Positions 16,891 to 25,518 of a DNA stretch of 64,000 nt are shown piece after piece (positions within the stretch are counted from its first letter, which is position 1; every line of letters starts with the position of its first letter). The stretch lies in assembly GCF_013488205.1 (NCBI RefSeq), contig NZ_CP040908.1, forward strand, positions 1,093,876-1,157,875. Reading direction: 5' to 3'. Under the pieces are notes generated by a model. The model searched no databases. It saw only the letters and a list, made by a program, of their open reading frames with translations, and was not told where the DNA came from. A program made the position numbers and the translations under genes. This DNA comes from Empedobacter falsenii. GTDB taxonomy: Bacteria > Bacteroidota > Bacteroidia > Flavobacteriales > Weeksellaceae.

Positions 16891-18207
16891 TTATTTTACA
16901 ATAAACTTCACTGTTCCATAAGCACCATCAGCATAAGCTACGCGAGCATAGTATACACCAGCTTTTAATGCAGAAATATTAACATCTTTAGATTGTACTT
17001 CTGAAAGTTTTCTTCCTGTTAAGTCTCCAACCAATACGCTTTTTATTTCTTTGTTTGAAATAACATTAAGTGTACCACCATTTACAACAGCTTTTAATTC
17101 AACTTTTGTTGCTGTTTGTTCTGTCGTCGCTAATGTACAGCCTGGAATATCATTTAATTTTAAAACGCCACCTGTTCCTTTTGTATCTGAAGTGTAATGA
17201 CCAACCCAAACAGATTTACAATCGTAAGCTCCGATAAATAATCTTTGTTGCCCATCATCAATCTTAGTCCAAGTTTTACCATTATCCTTAGAATAAGCAG
17301 ATCCTACACCTAATTCTGAAGCTGAGCTAAATCCTGTTGAAAGGAAGATTCCATTAGATCCAGGGATATATGAAATATCTCCATCATAATAACTATTTGA
17401 TGACATAACATCCCAGTTAGCTCCACTATCTTCAGTGAACCATAATACAGCTGTATTATCTACTAACAATCCATATTTAGATGAAGAAAAGGACATGCTA
17501 GCACTTGAGTCTTCACCTGAAAAATCATCGACTGGAGAAAAGTAAGATTTCCAAGTAGCTCCTCTATCATTTGTATGTAAAATTCTACCAGTATTTGAAG
17601 TTAACCATAAATCTTCTCCTAAAAATACTCTACCAGCTACGTATCCATATTCAGTACTAACTAAAGTTGAAGGAGCTGTGCCTAATGTACTCCAAGTATT
17701 ACCTCCATCTGTCGTTTTGTACATTTCGTATTTACCATTAATAGGATCTCCAATAACCAAACCATTATTTGCATCAAAGAAATGAATGATATTTCCGAAA
17801 GAACTAGTTCCAAATACTCCTGAAACTTTAGCCCATGATGTTCCGCTATTTGTTGTTTTCCATAAACCATTTGCAGCTCCAGAACCTGAAGCAGGTGCTG
17901 TTACAATAAACGCTGTTGTACCATTTACAGCTCCGATATCTGATATTAATGCATTCGAAGGTAAACTAGATACTAAATTAGCTTTCCAAGTTGATCCTCC
18001 ATTAGTTGTTACTCCTACATATTTAGGATATGTTTGAGTACCAGCTCCATCAAAATAAGTAATCCATGCTGTATTAGGATCTACAATAGAGTATTCTCTT
18101 GCTCCAAAGGATTGTAATGGAATACCACTATTTTGTGTTGTATAAGTTTGACCAAAAGATACAGCTACTGCTGCTATCGATAAAAGAGATAGTAATTTTT
18201 TTCTCAT
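16891..18207 (-). CDS. T9SS-secreted BNR/Ycf48-like propeller protein
   Basis: This 438-residue secreted protein has a signal peptide (KLLSLLSIAAVAVSFGQ). Repeated propeller blades carry BNR-type Asp-box variants (TTNGGSTWKA, TTNSGTSWAKV, TTDGGNTWSTL, TNDRGATWKSY, SKDNGKTWTKI). The C-terminal about 75 residues form a type A T9SS sorting domain (LNVISNKEIKSVLVGDLTGR ... VYYARVAYADG ... VKFIVK). It should therefore cross the outer membrane by the type IX system and be anchored or released. The substrate is unknown; these propellers are often adhesive or glycan-binding. Confidence 0.88.
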   Translation of the reverse strand: MRKKLLSLLSIAAVAVSFGQTYTTQNSGIPLQSFGAREYSIVDPNTAWITYFDGAGTQTYPKYVGVTTNGGSTWKANLVSSLPSNALISDIGAVNGTTAFIVTAPASGSGAANGLWKTTNSGTSWAKVSGVFGTSSFGNIIHFFDANNGLVIGDPINGKYEMYKTTDGGNTWSTLGTAPSTLVSTEYGYVAGRVFLGEDLWLTSNTGRILHTNDRGATWKSYFSPVDDFSGEDSSASMSFSSSKYGLLVDNTAVLWFTEDSGANWDVMSSNSYYDGDISYIPGSNGIFLSTGFSSASELGVGSAYSKDNGKTWTKIDDGQQRLFIGAYDCKSVWVGHYTSDTKGTGGVLKLNDIPGCTLATTEQTATKVELKAVVNGGTLNVISNKEIKSVLVGDLTGRKLSEVQSKDVNISALKAGVYYARVAYADGAYGTVKFIVK

Positions 18208-18278
18208 AATAACGTGTTAATTAATAATTAGTGATATGCTAAACTATGAAAAAAAAATTGCAAAAAAAAATAAAATAG

Positions 18279-18350
18279 CGACCACGAAGGGATTCGAACC
18301 CTTACTGTCAGAACCGGAATCTGATATTCTATCCATTAAATTACGCAGTC
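18279..18350 (-). tRNA. tRNA-Arg (anticodon CCG)
   Basis: The reverse strand folds as a complete cloverleaf. The acceptor GACTGCG pairs with CGTGGTC (with wobbles), the anticodon stem TCAGA/TCTGA encloses loop TTCCGGT, and the T-arm is AAGGG-TTCGAAT-CCCTT. The anticodon CCG reads CGG. CCA is not encoded. It is a lone tRNA with no sign of an inserted element beside it. Confidence 0.95.
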
Positions 18351-18378
18351 AAAAGTTTTGCAAATATAGATAAATAGA

Positions 18379-19404
18379 CTATTTGAGTTGAATATTTTGT
18401 CTAAAATTTCGGTGTTGAGTTGCGGTAAAATAATCTCTGAAAATTTGATTGATTTCTTCATTGATTTTTGAAGCTTTAATTCCAAGTTGTGGATAAATTT
18501 CAATGATAAATTGAGTGATTTTTTCAACAGTTTCTATTCCAAATGAATGAATTTCAGTTTCGATTTCTTCTGAAATAGGAGAATTATTTACTAATAAGTT
18601 TTCTATTGTTTTAGCAAACTCAATAGTTTTCGAAGTTGATTTAATAACGAAATGTTCGAAATCTGTTTGTTTTTGGTAATGAATAATTTCTAAACTTTTT
18701 TCGATAAAATGTTCAGCCATTCCAAGATAATTTACCAATAAAGTTAAATCAGCAAAAATTCGGAAAGGTATTTTTTCGACCAAATCATCACTATAAAATT
18801 GATTATAAATAAAACTATAATCTTGATGAACGATTTCATTTTCTACTTCAAAACTATGAGAAGATGTTGCAACCATTCCCATTGATTTCCAAGTTGAAAT
18901 TAATTTAACTTGAGATTGATTTAAAATGAATGACAAAAACTTTGGTTCACCATTTTCGTCCAATATTTCTTTTCCATCTTCGATTATTTTCGCATTTAAT
19001 GTAAAATGAGTGAGGTAAGGAGCGCCAGTTGCATAATGCCATAAACCATTTATGATATATTTATCTCCAACTTTTTCAGCAGTTCCACCAAGCATTCCGC
19101 TTCCTCCAAAACACGTTTTTTGTAAAGAAAATAAACTAGAAGCAACATCAGGTTTTAAATTTCGAGAAAAATAATTTGCACCACTACAAAGCGTTACAAA
19201 CCAACCTAAACTTCCGTCAATTTTAGCAACAGATTGTAAAACTTTTAATCCTTCGGAAAAATGTAAACCAAGTCCATTGCATTGTTTAGGAACCCAAATA
19301 TTCAACCAGTTTTGAATATAAATATGATCGAGAACTACTTGATTAAAGGATTCTTTATTCAATAATTCTTGTCGAAGTTTGGGAATATCAAGCATTGTTT
19401 TCAT
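18379..19404 (-). CDS. Acyl-CoA-dehydrogenase-like flavoprotein in a TPP-riboswitch operon
   Basis: A 341-residue protein resembling the acyl-CoA dehydrogenase/group D flavin monooxygenase fold: an N-terminal helical part (GLGLHFSEGLKVLQSVAKID), a middle beta domain (FGGSGMLGGTAEKVGDKYII, then WKSMGMVATSSHSFEVE), and a helical C-terminus. The catalytic Glu motif of true acyl-CoA dehydrogenases is not obvious, and it is shorter than usual, so a monooxygenase-type activity is more plausible. Its start overlaps the upstream transporter gene by 17 bases, which puts it under the TPP riboswitch. A role in thiamine or thiamine-precursor salvage is inferred from this position only. Confidence 0.75.
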   Translation of the reverse strand: MKTMLDIPKLRQELLNKESFNQVVLDHIYIQNWLNIWVPKQCNGLGLHFSEGLKVLQSVAKIDGSLGWFVTLCSGANYFSRNLKPDVASSLFSLQKTCFGGSGMLGGTAEKVGDKYIINGLWHYATGAPYLTHFTLNAKIIEDGKEILDENGEPKFLSFILNQSQVKLISTWKSMGMVATSSHSFEVENEIVHQDYSFIYNQFYSDDLVEKIPFRIFADLTLLVNYLGMAEHFIEKSLEIIHYQKQTDFEHFVIKSTSKTIEFAKTIENLLVNNSPISEEIETEIHSFGIETVEKITQFIIEIYPQLGIKASKINEEINQIFRDYFTATQHRNFRQNIQLK

Positions 19405-19975
19405 TCAAAATTTTTCTCCAATTGAAATATCCAGAAATTGCCACGCAAAATAAAATCAACGATAAAATAGCGTATAAGTACAAATCTTTGTGAATCATTA
19501 ATGGAATTGAAATAATGTTACTAATATTCAATAAAATCCAATTTTCGAGTTTACGTTTTGCCATTAACCACATACCTGCCCAAGCAAATGCACTTACAAC
19601 CGAATCCCAAATAGGAACGTCAGAATCGGTGAAATGTGTGAGTGCTAAATAAAAAATAGTAAAACTGCTTAAGACAATTCCTGCGACAATTCCCCATTCT
19701 TTTTTGTTGGTTTTCGTAATTTCGATTTCGTGTTTTTGTTGTCCAAATTTCCAATACAACCAACCATAAATGCTCATTACTAAATAATAAATATTAAGTG
19801 TGAATTCGGCATATAGCTTAGAATTGAACATGACGAAAAGCGATAATGTAATTCCTGCAATTCCAAATAAATAATTTTTTGGATTGTTGAATCTCGCCAA
19901 TACGACTTGAAAAATAGAAAAAGTGACACCCAGCCATTCGAGCCAAGTTGTTTGTAAAATAATTTCCTTCATCAT
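19388..19975 (-). CDS. pnuT: PnuC-family thiamine transporter
   Basis: An inner-membrane protein of about 195 residues and seven or eight hydrophobic helices of the PnuC family (WLEWLGVTFSIFQVVLARF at the start, IPLMIHKDLYLYAILSLILF near the end). By itself it would be called a nicotinamide riboside transporter, but a TPP riboswitch directly upstream identifies it as the thiamine-specific PnuT type. The longer frame reaching to 20032 starts inside the riboswitch and is rejected; the ATG at 19975 (or 19972, the next codon) lies after it. The 3' end overlaps the flavoprotein gene by 17 bases. Confidence 0.85.
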   Translation of the reverse strand: MMKEIILQTTWLEWLGVTFSIFQVVLARFNNPKNYLFGIAGITLSLFVMFNSKLYAEFTLNIYYLVMSIYGWLYWKFGQQKHEIEITKTNKKEWGIVAGIVLSSFTIFYLALTHFTDSDVPIWDSVVSAFAWAGMWLMAKRKLENWILLNISNIISIPLMIHKDLYLYAILSLILFCVAISGYFNWRKILNENNA

Positions 19976-20011
19976 AATTTGTTTTGATGAGGAGATAGAA
20001 GTTATTGCTAA

Positions 20012-20096
20012 CATCAATTCCTCCGCCAGCATTATCTGGATCAGGTATAGAACAAAATTGTTCTTGGGTATATTCTCAGCTTTTTAGCACCCCATT
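20012..20096 (-). promoter_or_regulatory. TPP riboswitch (THI element)
   Basis: On the minus strand the order is GGGGTGC, then GCTGAGAATATACCC, a variable hairpin (AGAACAA/TTGTTCT), ACCTGATCC, and GATAATGCTGGCGGAGGAA. These are the conserved elements of the thiamine pyrophosphate riboswitch. It precedes the PnuT start by about 40 bases, so repression by TPP probably works on translation or on termination close to the start codon. Confidence 0.93.
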
Positions 20097-20156
20097 GAAA
20101 GACAAAGATGATAATATCTATATAAATAACCTAAAAATATTAAGAATTAGTTTAAA

Positions 20157-20510
20157 TTATTCTTTAAGTACCTCAGGTCGTTTGGATTTTGGTAAAGTTA
20201 AGATGACTAAATTGTAAGAATCTTTTATCCATTCTTTGATTTGAACGTCTTTTACATCTTGATGAATTTTAACGGTATTCCAATGCTTTTTGTTCATGTG
20301 ATAACCAGGAATTACAGCTTCGAAAGTTGCACGTAATTCGATTGCGTTATCTGGATCACATTTGATATTTACAGAATCAAAATTGTCAATATCACAAAGG
20401 CAAAACATTTTTCCAGCGATATAAAAAACCAAAGTAGTTTGATCAAAAGGAAATTTTTCTTCGACCAATGGAAGTCCTAAACAAAACTCTCTTAATTCTT
20501 CGATATGCAT
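20157..20510 (-). CDS. MmcQ/YjbR-family protein
   Basis: A 117-residue cytoplasmic protein with the CyaY-like YjbR fold. It has an N-terminal LREFCLGLPLVEEKFPF, the central VFYIAGKMFCL, the conserved PGYHMNKKHWNTV and the C-terminal DSYNLVILTLPKSKR. The family is often annotated as DNA-binding, without a firm molecular role. It is a single gene located between the riboswitch and the SusD-like gene. Confidence 0.9.
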   Translation of the reverse strand: MHIEELREFCLGLPLVEEKFPFDQTTLVFYIAGKMFCLCDIDNFDSVNIKCDPDNAIELRATFEAVIPGYHMNKKHWNTVKIHQDVKDVQIKEWIKDSYNLVILTLPKSKRPEVLKE

Positions 20511-20540
20511 AAAGATATTTTTAGTGAAGATACAAATAAA

Positions 20541-20576
20541 ACGAAAACGACCTTAATTACAAGGTCGTTTTCTATT
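20541..20576 (-). terminator. Terminator of the susCD-like operon
   Basis: GAAAACGACCTT and AAGGTCGTTTTC form a 12-bp perfect stem just after the SusD-like stop on the minus strand, with a T-rich 3' flank. Confidence 0.85.
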
Positions 20577-20595
20577 AAATGTGGAATGTATGCAA

Positions 20596-22047
20596 TTAAT
20601 TTACATCCCACCAAACACGCGTGTTGATGTTATCTGGTCCCATTTGTTGAAGTGCATTTTGATAGCCTTCTGGATTATAATTTCTAACACTTGTTGGATA
20701 AAGCATACGACGAGGCATTTTTTTATCATTCAACATGGTAGAAGTTGTCGGTAATTTTGGAAAACCAGTTCTTTTATATTCAAACCATTGTTGGTAATCT
20801 GTAAAGAATAAAGCAAAATATTTTTGATCAATGATACGTTCTAAAGTATTGTTGTATTTGATTTTTTCTTGCTCCATAAATTCAGCAGTTGGCTCGATAT
20901 TTGTCCATAATTGTACAGCAGATTTTACAGCTTTATCATAATGAGTTTTTGCATCACCACCTAAACCTTTTTGAGCCATTTCAGCTTTTATAAACTCAAC
21001 CTCTGCATAAGTCATTAATGGAATTTTCATCGGAGTGACAACAATTGCATTGTTAGGAGATGACGGATTGAATTTGTAATCAGAACTATTTCCTTCGTAA
21101 GCTGCAGGAACTCCTTTGTAACCTAATGAAGAACCATCCAAATTAGAAGCTTTATTGACTAAAATTGGTAAACGAGGATCATTAGTTTCATTCATTTTAT
21201 CAATAAAAAATGTTGTGAATGTTCGGCTATCTCTATAATCTTGTGCTCTTGGCCAAGGAGATAAACTTGGTGCTAAACCAGAAATTTGTAAAATAGCAGA
21301 TTCTGATTCACTTTCGAAAATAGGATAAGTTGTCGGATTATCAATTATTTTTTTAAGTTCTGTTAAGGCAGATGCATCACGATTCGAAATTCTTAATAAT
21401 AATCTCATTTTAAGAGAATTTGTGAATTTTTTCCAACGTGTTATATTGATGTTTTTTTCACTACTTGGGAATAAAATATCGGTACCATATTTTAGACCTA
21501 AATTAGTTACATATAATTGATTTGCTTTCTCTAAATCATTTAATAATTGCTTATAAATATCTTGTTGTGTATCAAATTTTGGTTTTGTAATTCCTTCTTC
21601 TGCTTTGGCTGCTTGAGAAAAAGGAACATCGCCAAACATATCGGTTAAATTAGAAATAACTAAAGAACGAAGCGTTAATGCAATTGCTTGATAATTGACA
21701 TCTCCAGCTTTTTGCGAAACTTTTAGCATTTCCTCCAAATTAACAAGATTTGTGTAGGCATTATTCCAAGTCGAATTTCCCGTTCCTGTTGTTACATCAT
21801 AACGATGAAGTCCCATTGCATTGCTTGGATAAGGAATATGAACTTGCATCAATTGAGCTGTAATATCGTAGTTTTTTAAAACATTATTTTCAGCCAAATC
21901 ATAAAGAACAGGATTTAAAACAGAACCTGAATTAATTTCTGTGATTAAGTTTGGATCTTCATTTGCTTTCTCAAAATCGTTTGTACAAGAGAAAACAGTT
22001 GAAATTATAGTGAAGGCAAAAAATAGTTGAATTGAAATCTTTTTCAT
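20596..22047 (-). CDS. SusD/RagB-like outer-membrane lipoprotein
   Basis: This 483-residue surface lipoprotein binds substrate on top of the SusC-like channel. The signal peptide ends in the lipobox STVFSC (Cys near residue 21). It belongs to the SusD-like group 2, with NNAIVVTPMKIPLMTYAEVEFIKAEMA in the TPR region and YQQWFEYKRTGFPKL near the C-terminus. It follows the SusC-like gene by 23 bases. There is no glycoside hydrolase nearby, so the transported substrate is not obviously a polysaccharide. Confidence 0.93.
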   Translation of the reverse strand: MKKISIQLFFAFTIISTVFSCTNDFEKANEDPNLITEINSGSVLNPVLYDLAENNVLKNYDITAQLMQVHIPYPSNAMGLHRYDVTTGTGNSTWNNAYTNLVNLEEMLKVSQKAGDVNYQAIALTLRSLVISNLTDMFGDVPFSQAAKAEEGITKPKFDTQQDIYKQLLNDLEKANQLYVTNLGLKYGTDILFPSSEKNINITRWKKFTNSLKMRLLLRISNRDASALTELKKIIDNPTTYPIFESESESAILQISGLAPSLSPWPRAQDYRDSRTFTTFFIDKMNETNDPRLPILVNKASNLDGSSLGYKGVPAAYEGNSSDYKFNPSSPNNAIVVTPMKIPLMTYAEVEFIKAEMAQKGLGGDAKTHYDKAVKSAVQLWTNIEPTAEFMEQEKIKYNNTLERIIDQKYFALFFTDYQQWFEYKRTGFPKLPTTSTMLNDKKMPRRMLYPTSVRNYNPEGYQNALQQMGPDNINTRVWWDVN

Positions 22048-22070
22048 TTTAATAAATTGAATGTTGTAAA

Positions 22071-25000
22071 TTATAATGAAGCTTTTAAGGTTACTCCATA
22101 CGTTGCTGTTGACGGCATTTGTCCCATTTCAACTCCAGGTACATAAGTATTTCCATTTAATGATGCTGTTTCTGGATCGTATAAAGGAAAATCACTAATC
22201 GTGAATAAATCGCGTCCGTAAACTGTTAATGACAATGCTTGTAAACCTGTTTTTGATAATAATCTTTTAGGAAAATCAAATGTTAAACTGACATCTCTTA
22301 ATTTTAAATATGAAGCTTCGAATGAATTAGATTCTACATTTGCACGACGATTATATTCAGCATAATAAGTTGCCACATCAGCTTTTGTTGTATTTGGAGA
22401 ATAAGTTCCGTCAGCATTCAATACAACACCATTTCCAATGATGTAACCATCTTCTCGACCAGGTAAAGAATCTGCCAATTTTCCTTGCTCCATCATTTTG
22501 TGATAAGTTTGTGAATAGACAATTCCACCATATTGTCCGTCTAATGTAAAACTGAAACGCAATGTTTTGAATTTGATTTCATTTGTGAAACCTGCTCTCC
22601 ATTTAGGTGTTGCGTCTCCAACATATTCTATTAATCCATTTTTAAGTGGAACACCTGTTTTTGCATCATAAATGATTTGTCCCGCATCGTTTCTTACAAA
22701 TTTTTCACCATATAGAGCTGTAGAAGAACCGCCAACTTTAGCAATTTGATAAACTGTTCCAGATTGACCAAGAATCATTTGATCACCTTCTATTCCTTCT
22801 ACTAAAGATTTTACTTTGTTTTCATTTTTAGACCAAGTTCCTATCATTTTCCATTCAAAATCTTTACTTTTAATTGGAGAATATGTAGCTGCTATTTCAA
22901 TTCCACGGTTTTCAATCTCTCCTCCATTTACCACTCTTCTTGAATAGCCAGTTGTGATATCATTTGGTAATTCGAAGATTTGATTTTTTGTACTTTGTTG
23001 ATAAACTGTAAAATCTAAGCTTAATCTTTTCTTAAATAATAAAGCTTCGAAACCAGTTTCCCATGATGTTGTAGATTCAGGTTTAATATCAGGATTAAAT
23101 AATCTTCCAGGTACTACTGCAGATGCTGTAAAATCGCTTTGATCGTAATATCTATTTGTCCAACCTGTTGTACCTCCGTTACCAACTTTAGCAAATGATA
23201 AACGGTATTTTAAGTAATTAATTGGTCCTTTTATTTTGAATAAATCTGACAGAATAAAACTTGAAGAGACTGAAGGATAAAAGAATGAGCTATATTTTAC
23301 TGCAACAGAAGAATTCCAGTCGTTACGACCTGTAAAATCAACGAAAATCATGTCTTTCCAACCAAATGAAGCCATTCCATATAATGAATTTTCTTTTAAA
23401 TTAGAATCATACGTTCTTGCAAAAGGAGAAGTTAATCCATTCGAAAGTTTATAAACTCCAGGCGAAGCTAAACCATTTACCCAAGCCGTTAAATTTCTGT
23501 ATTCATAATTTTTTCTATTACCTCCAACATTTGCATTGAAACCAAAATCTCCCCATTTATCAGTATAAGTTAATAAGAAATCGATATTTGTTTCAGTTTT
23601 AGATATGTCTTGTCTTTTGTAATATCCATTCGGCGTACGATTCATATCAAATGGACGTTTTTGTTCGCGCAATTGAGTATAGGTATTAATTGCAGGACGA
23701 AGCATTAAACTTAGTTTGTTACTTAATTTAATATCGGCTTCAATATTACCAATCAATTGATTACTTCTTAATGGATTAACAGCTTCGTAAGCAATAGCAT
23801 AAGGATTGTCCATGTACGAACTAAATGGGCGAATCATTTTTACTCCATCGAAATCCTTTTTCCAAATTGGTTTGTACCAATTTAAATCTACGTTTGGATT
23901 TTGGAAGATCATAAAATAGGCTATAGATCCATTATTGTAACCAGTTCCTGGTAAATTATCACTTGTTTTTCGAGTATAGTTTAAGGCAGTCGAAACTTTG
24001 ATACGATCACTCACTTGATAATTTCCATTAATCGCAGCAGTATAATTCTCGTAGCCTGTATTTGGCATAATCCAGCTATTTTTCTGATGTCCAATAGAAG
24101 CTCTCATACTTCCTTTGTCATTTCCACCAGAAAGTGTAACTGCATTACTGAAAGTAAAACCAGTTTGCCAAAATCCTTTTCTATTATCTTTATAAGCACG
24201 CCATAAAGTTCTTTCAGCCCCTTGTTTTTCTAAAGTTGGATCATATTGAAAAAATGATTGTCCGTCAAATTTTGGACCGAATGCAGAAGAAGTACTTCCT
24301 GTATTTGGTCCATCTGCTGAGGTTTGATATGAGTAATAAGGATTGCCATTTTTATCGAAACTCTTTCCAGTTCCTTGACCATATTCATATTGAAAATCTG
24401 GCCAATTGTTAATAACGTCAATAGCTACAGTTGATTTATATTCTAAACCTAATTGTTTACCTTTTTTACCTGATTTTGTTGTTATAATTAAAGCTCCATT
24501 TGCAGCTTTATTTCCATAAAGCGCTGCTGCGGCAGGACCTTTTAAAACGGTTACACTTTCGATATCCGCTTGATTGATATCAGAAATACCATTACCAAAA
24601 TCGATAGGCGAATCATCGCCCATGTAAGCAGTATTATTTCCAGAAGAAGTCATTTCTGTGCTCATTGGAACACCATCGATGACAATTAAAGCGTAATTTT
24701 TTGATTGATCGATTGAATTTGCTCCGCGTAAAATAATTTGCTGAGAATTGATTGGTCCATTTCCTCCAGAAATAATATTAAGACCAGCTACTTTTCCTTT
24801 CAATCCCGAAGACCAGTTATTCGCTTCTGCTGTTGCAAGTTCTTCCGAACCTATATTTTGTTGAGCAAATCCTAATTTTTTCTGCTCTCGCTTTATCCCC
24901 AAAGCAGTTACAATTACCTCATTCAGTTGGTTAGATTCTTCTTGTAAAGTAATTTTTACTTGAGAAATATCTTTCGGTGTGTATTCAATAAATTTGTGTT

Positions 25001-25274
25001 GAGATGAATTTACCAATAATGTAGGATGAGCAACATTTACTGAAACAAATTCGAAAAAACCATCTCCGTCTGTAAATGTTTTAAAAGATGTTCCCTTGAT
25101 GATGATTTCTACATCTGCAACTCCTAATCCGTTTTGATCAACGATTTGACCTTTGATTGGATTTTGATCTTGAGAAATCGATTGATGATAATCTGTTTTG
25201 GTATAAGTTTTAGCATTGGCGTGTAAACTTAAAAATCCACCTAGTAGAAGTAGTGGTAATTTTAATTGCTTCAT
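22071..25274 (-). CDS. SusC/RagA-like TonB-dependent transporter
   Basis: This is a large outer-membrane active transporter of about 1067 residues. The ATG at 25274 gives a proper signal peptide (MKQLKLPLLLLGGFLSLHANA); the in-frame extension to 25316 lacks one and is rejected. Next come a carboxypeptidase-D-like domain (PIKGQIVDQNGLGVADVEI), the TonB box/plug region (EVIVTALGIKREQ; GANSIDQSKNYALIVIDGVP) and a 22-stranded barrel ending in YGVTLKASL. It forms one operon with the SusD partner. TAGTTTTG at 25321-25314 is a candidate -7 box. Confidence 0.94.
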   Translation of the reverse strand: MKQLKLPLLLLGGFLSLHANAKTYTKTDYHQSISQDQNPIKGQIVDQNGLGVADVEIIIKGTSFKTFTDGDGFFEFVSVNVAHPTLLVNSSQHKFIEYTPKDISQVKITLQEESNQLNEVIVTALGIKREQKKLGFAQQNIGSEELATAEANNWSSGLKGKVAGLNIISGGNGPINSQQIILRGANSIDQSKNYALIVIDGVPMSTEMTSSGNNTAYMGDDSPIDFGNGISDINQADIESVTVLKGPAAAALYGNKAANGALIITTKSGKKGKQLGLEYKSTVAIDVINNWPDFQYEYGQGTGKSFDKNGNPYYSYQTSADGPNTGSTSSAFGPKFDGQSFFQYDPTLEKQGAERTLWRAYKDNRKGFWQTGFTFSNAVTLSGGNDKGSMRASIGHQKNSWIMPNTGYENYTAAINGNYQVSDRIKVSTALNYTRKTSDNLPGTGYNNGSIAYFMIFQNPNVDLNWYKPIWKKDFDGVKMIRPFSSYMDNPYAIAYEAVNPLRSNQLIGNIEADIKLSNKLSLMLRPAINTYTQLREQKRPFDMNRTPNGYYKRQDISKTETNIDFLLTYTDKWGDFGFNANVGGNRKNYEYRNLTAWVNGLASPGVYKLSNGLTSPFARTYDSNLKENSLYGMASFGWKDMIFVDFTGRNDWNSSVAVKYSSFFYPSVSSSFILSDLFKIKGPINYLKYRLSFAKVGNGGTTGWTNRYYDQSDFTASAVVPGRLFNPDIKPESTTSWETGFEALLFKKRLSLDFTVYQQSTKNQIFELPNDITTGYSRRVVNGGEIENRGIEIAATYSPIKSKDFEWKMIGTWSKNENKVKSLVEGIEGDQMILGQSGTVYQIAKVGGSSTALYGEKFVRNDAGQIIYDAKTGVPLKNGLIEYVGDATPKWRAGFTNEIKFKTLRFSFTLDGQYGGIVYSQTYHKMMEQGKLADSLPGREDGYIIGNGVVLNADGTYSPNTTKADVATYYAEYNRRANVESNSFEASYLKLRDVSLTFDFPKRLLSKTGLQALSLTVYGRDLFTISDFPLYDPETASLNGNTYVPGVEMGQMPSTATYGVTLKASL

Positions 25275-25313
25275 GACTGTAAAAATGAAATGTTTATGTG
25301 TTAAAAATTTTAA

Positions 25314-25321
25314 CAAAACTA
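25314..25321 (-). promoter_or_regulatory. -7 box of the susCD-like operon
   Basis: TAGTTTTG on the minus strand fits TAnnTTTG and lies about 40 bases before the SusC-like ATG. The -33 element is not clear. Confidence 0.45.
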
Positions 25322-25469
25322 GAACTTCTGTTTATGAAGTTGTTTAACTCATGGTTAAGAGATTTTTAAGTAAACATTACTAAAATAGAGGTCTTGATAT
25401 TAGTTTTACATTTGAGTAAAGGTTTATTGATTTTTATTTAACATGAATAAATTGTGGAATATTTTATTT

Positions 25470-25498
25470 AAAAAAGCCACTTCGTTTGAAGTGGCTCA
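25470..25498 (-). terminator. Terminator of the phosphoesterase gene
   Basis: AGCCACTTC and GAAGTGGCT pair around a short GTTT-type loop. On the minus strand a run of six T follows. It separates the phosphoesterase from the SusC-like transcription unit. Confidence 0.85.
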
Positions 25499-25518
25499 TC
25501 AAGATGTGTATAAAACGA

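Noticed and set aside
18279-18350. Integration site at tRNA-Arg
   Set aside because: Genes on both sides look like host genes, with no integrase or repeated tRNA end.
19388-19975. Nicotinamide riboside transporter PnuC
   Set aside because: The TPP riboswitch immediately upstream identifies a thiamine-specific member of the same family.
19976-20032. Longer PnuT start inside the upstream region
   Set aside because: The extension overlaps the conserved 3' part of the TPP riboswitch.
25275-25316. 14-residue N-terminal extension of the SusC-like protein
   Set aside because: It breaks the signal peptide; the ATG at 25274 gives a proper one.
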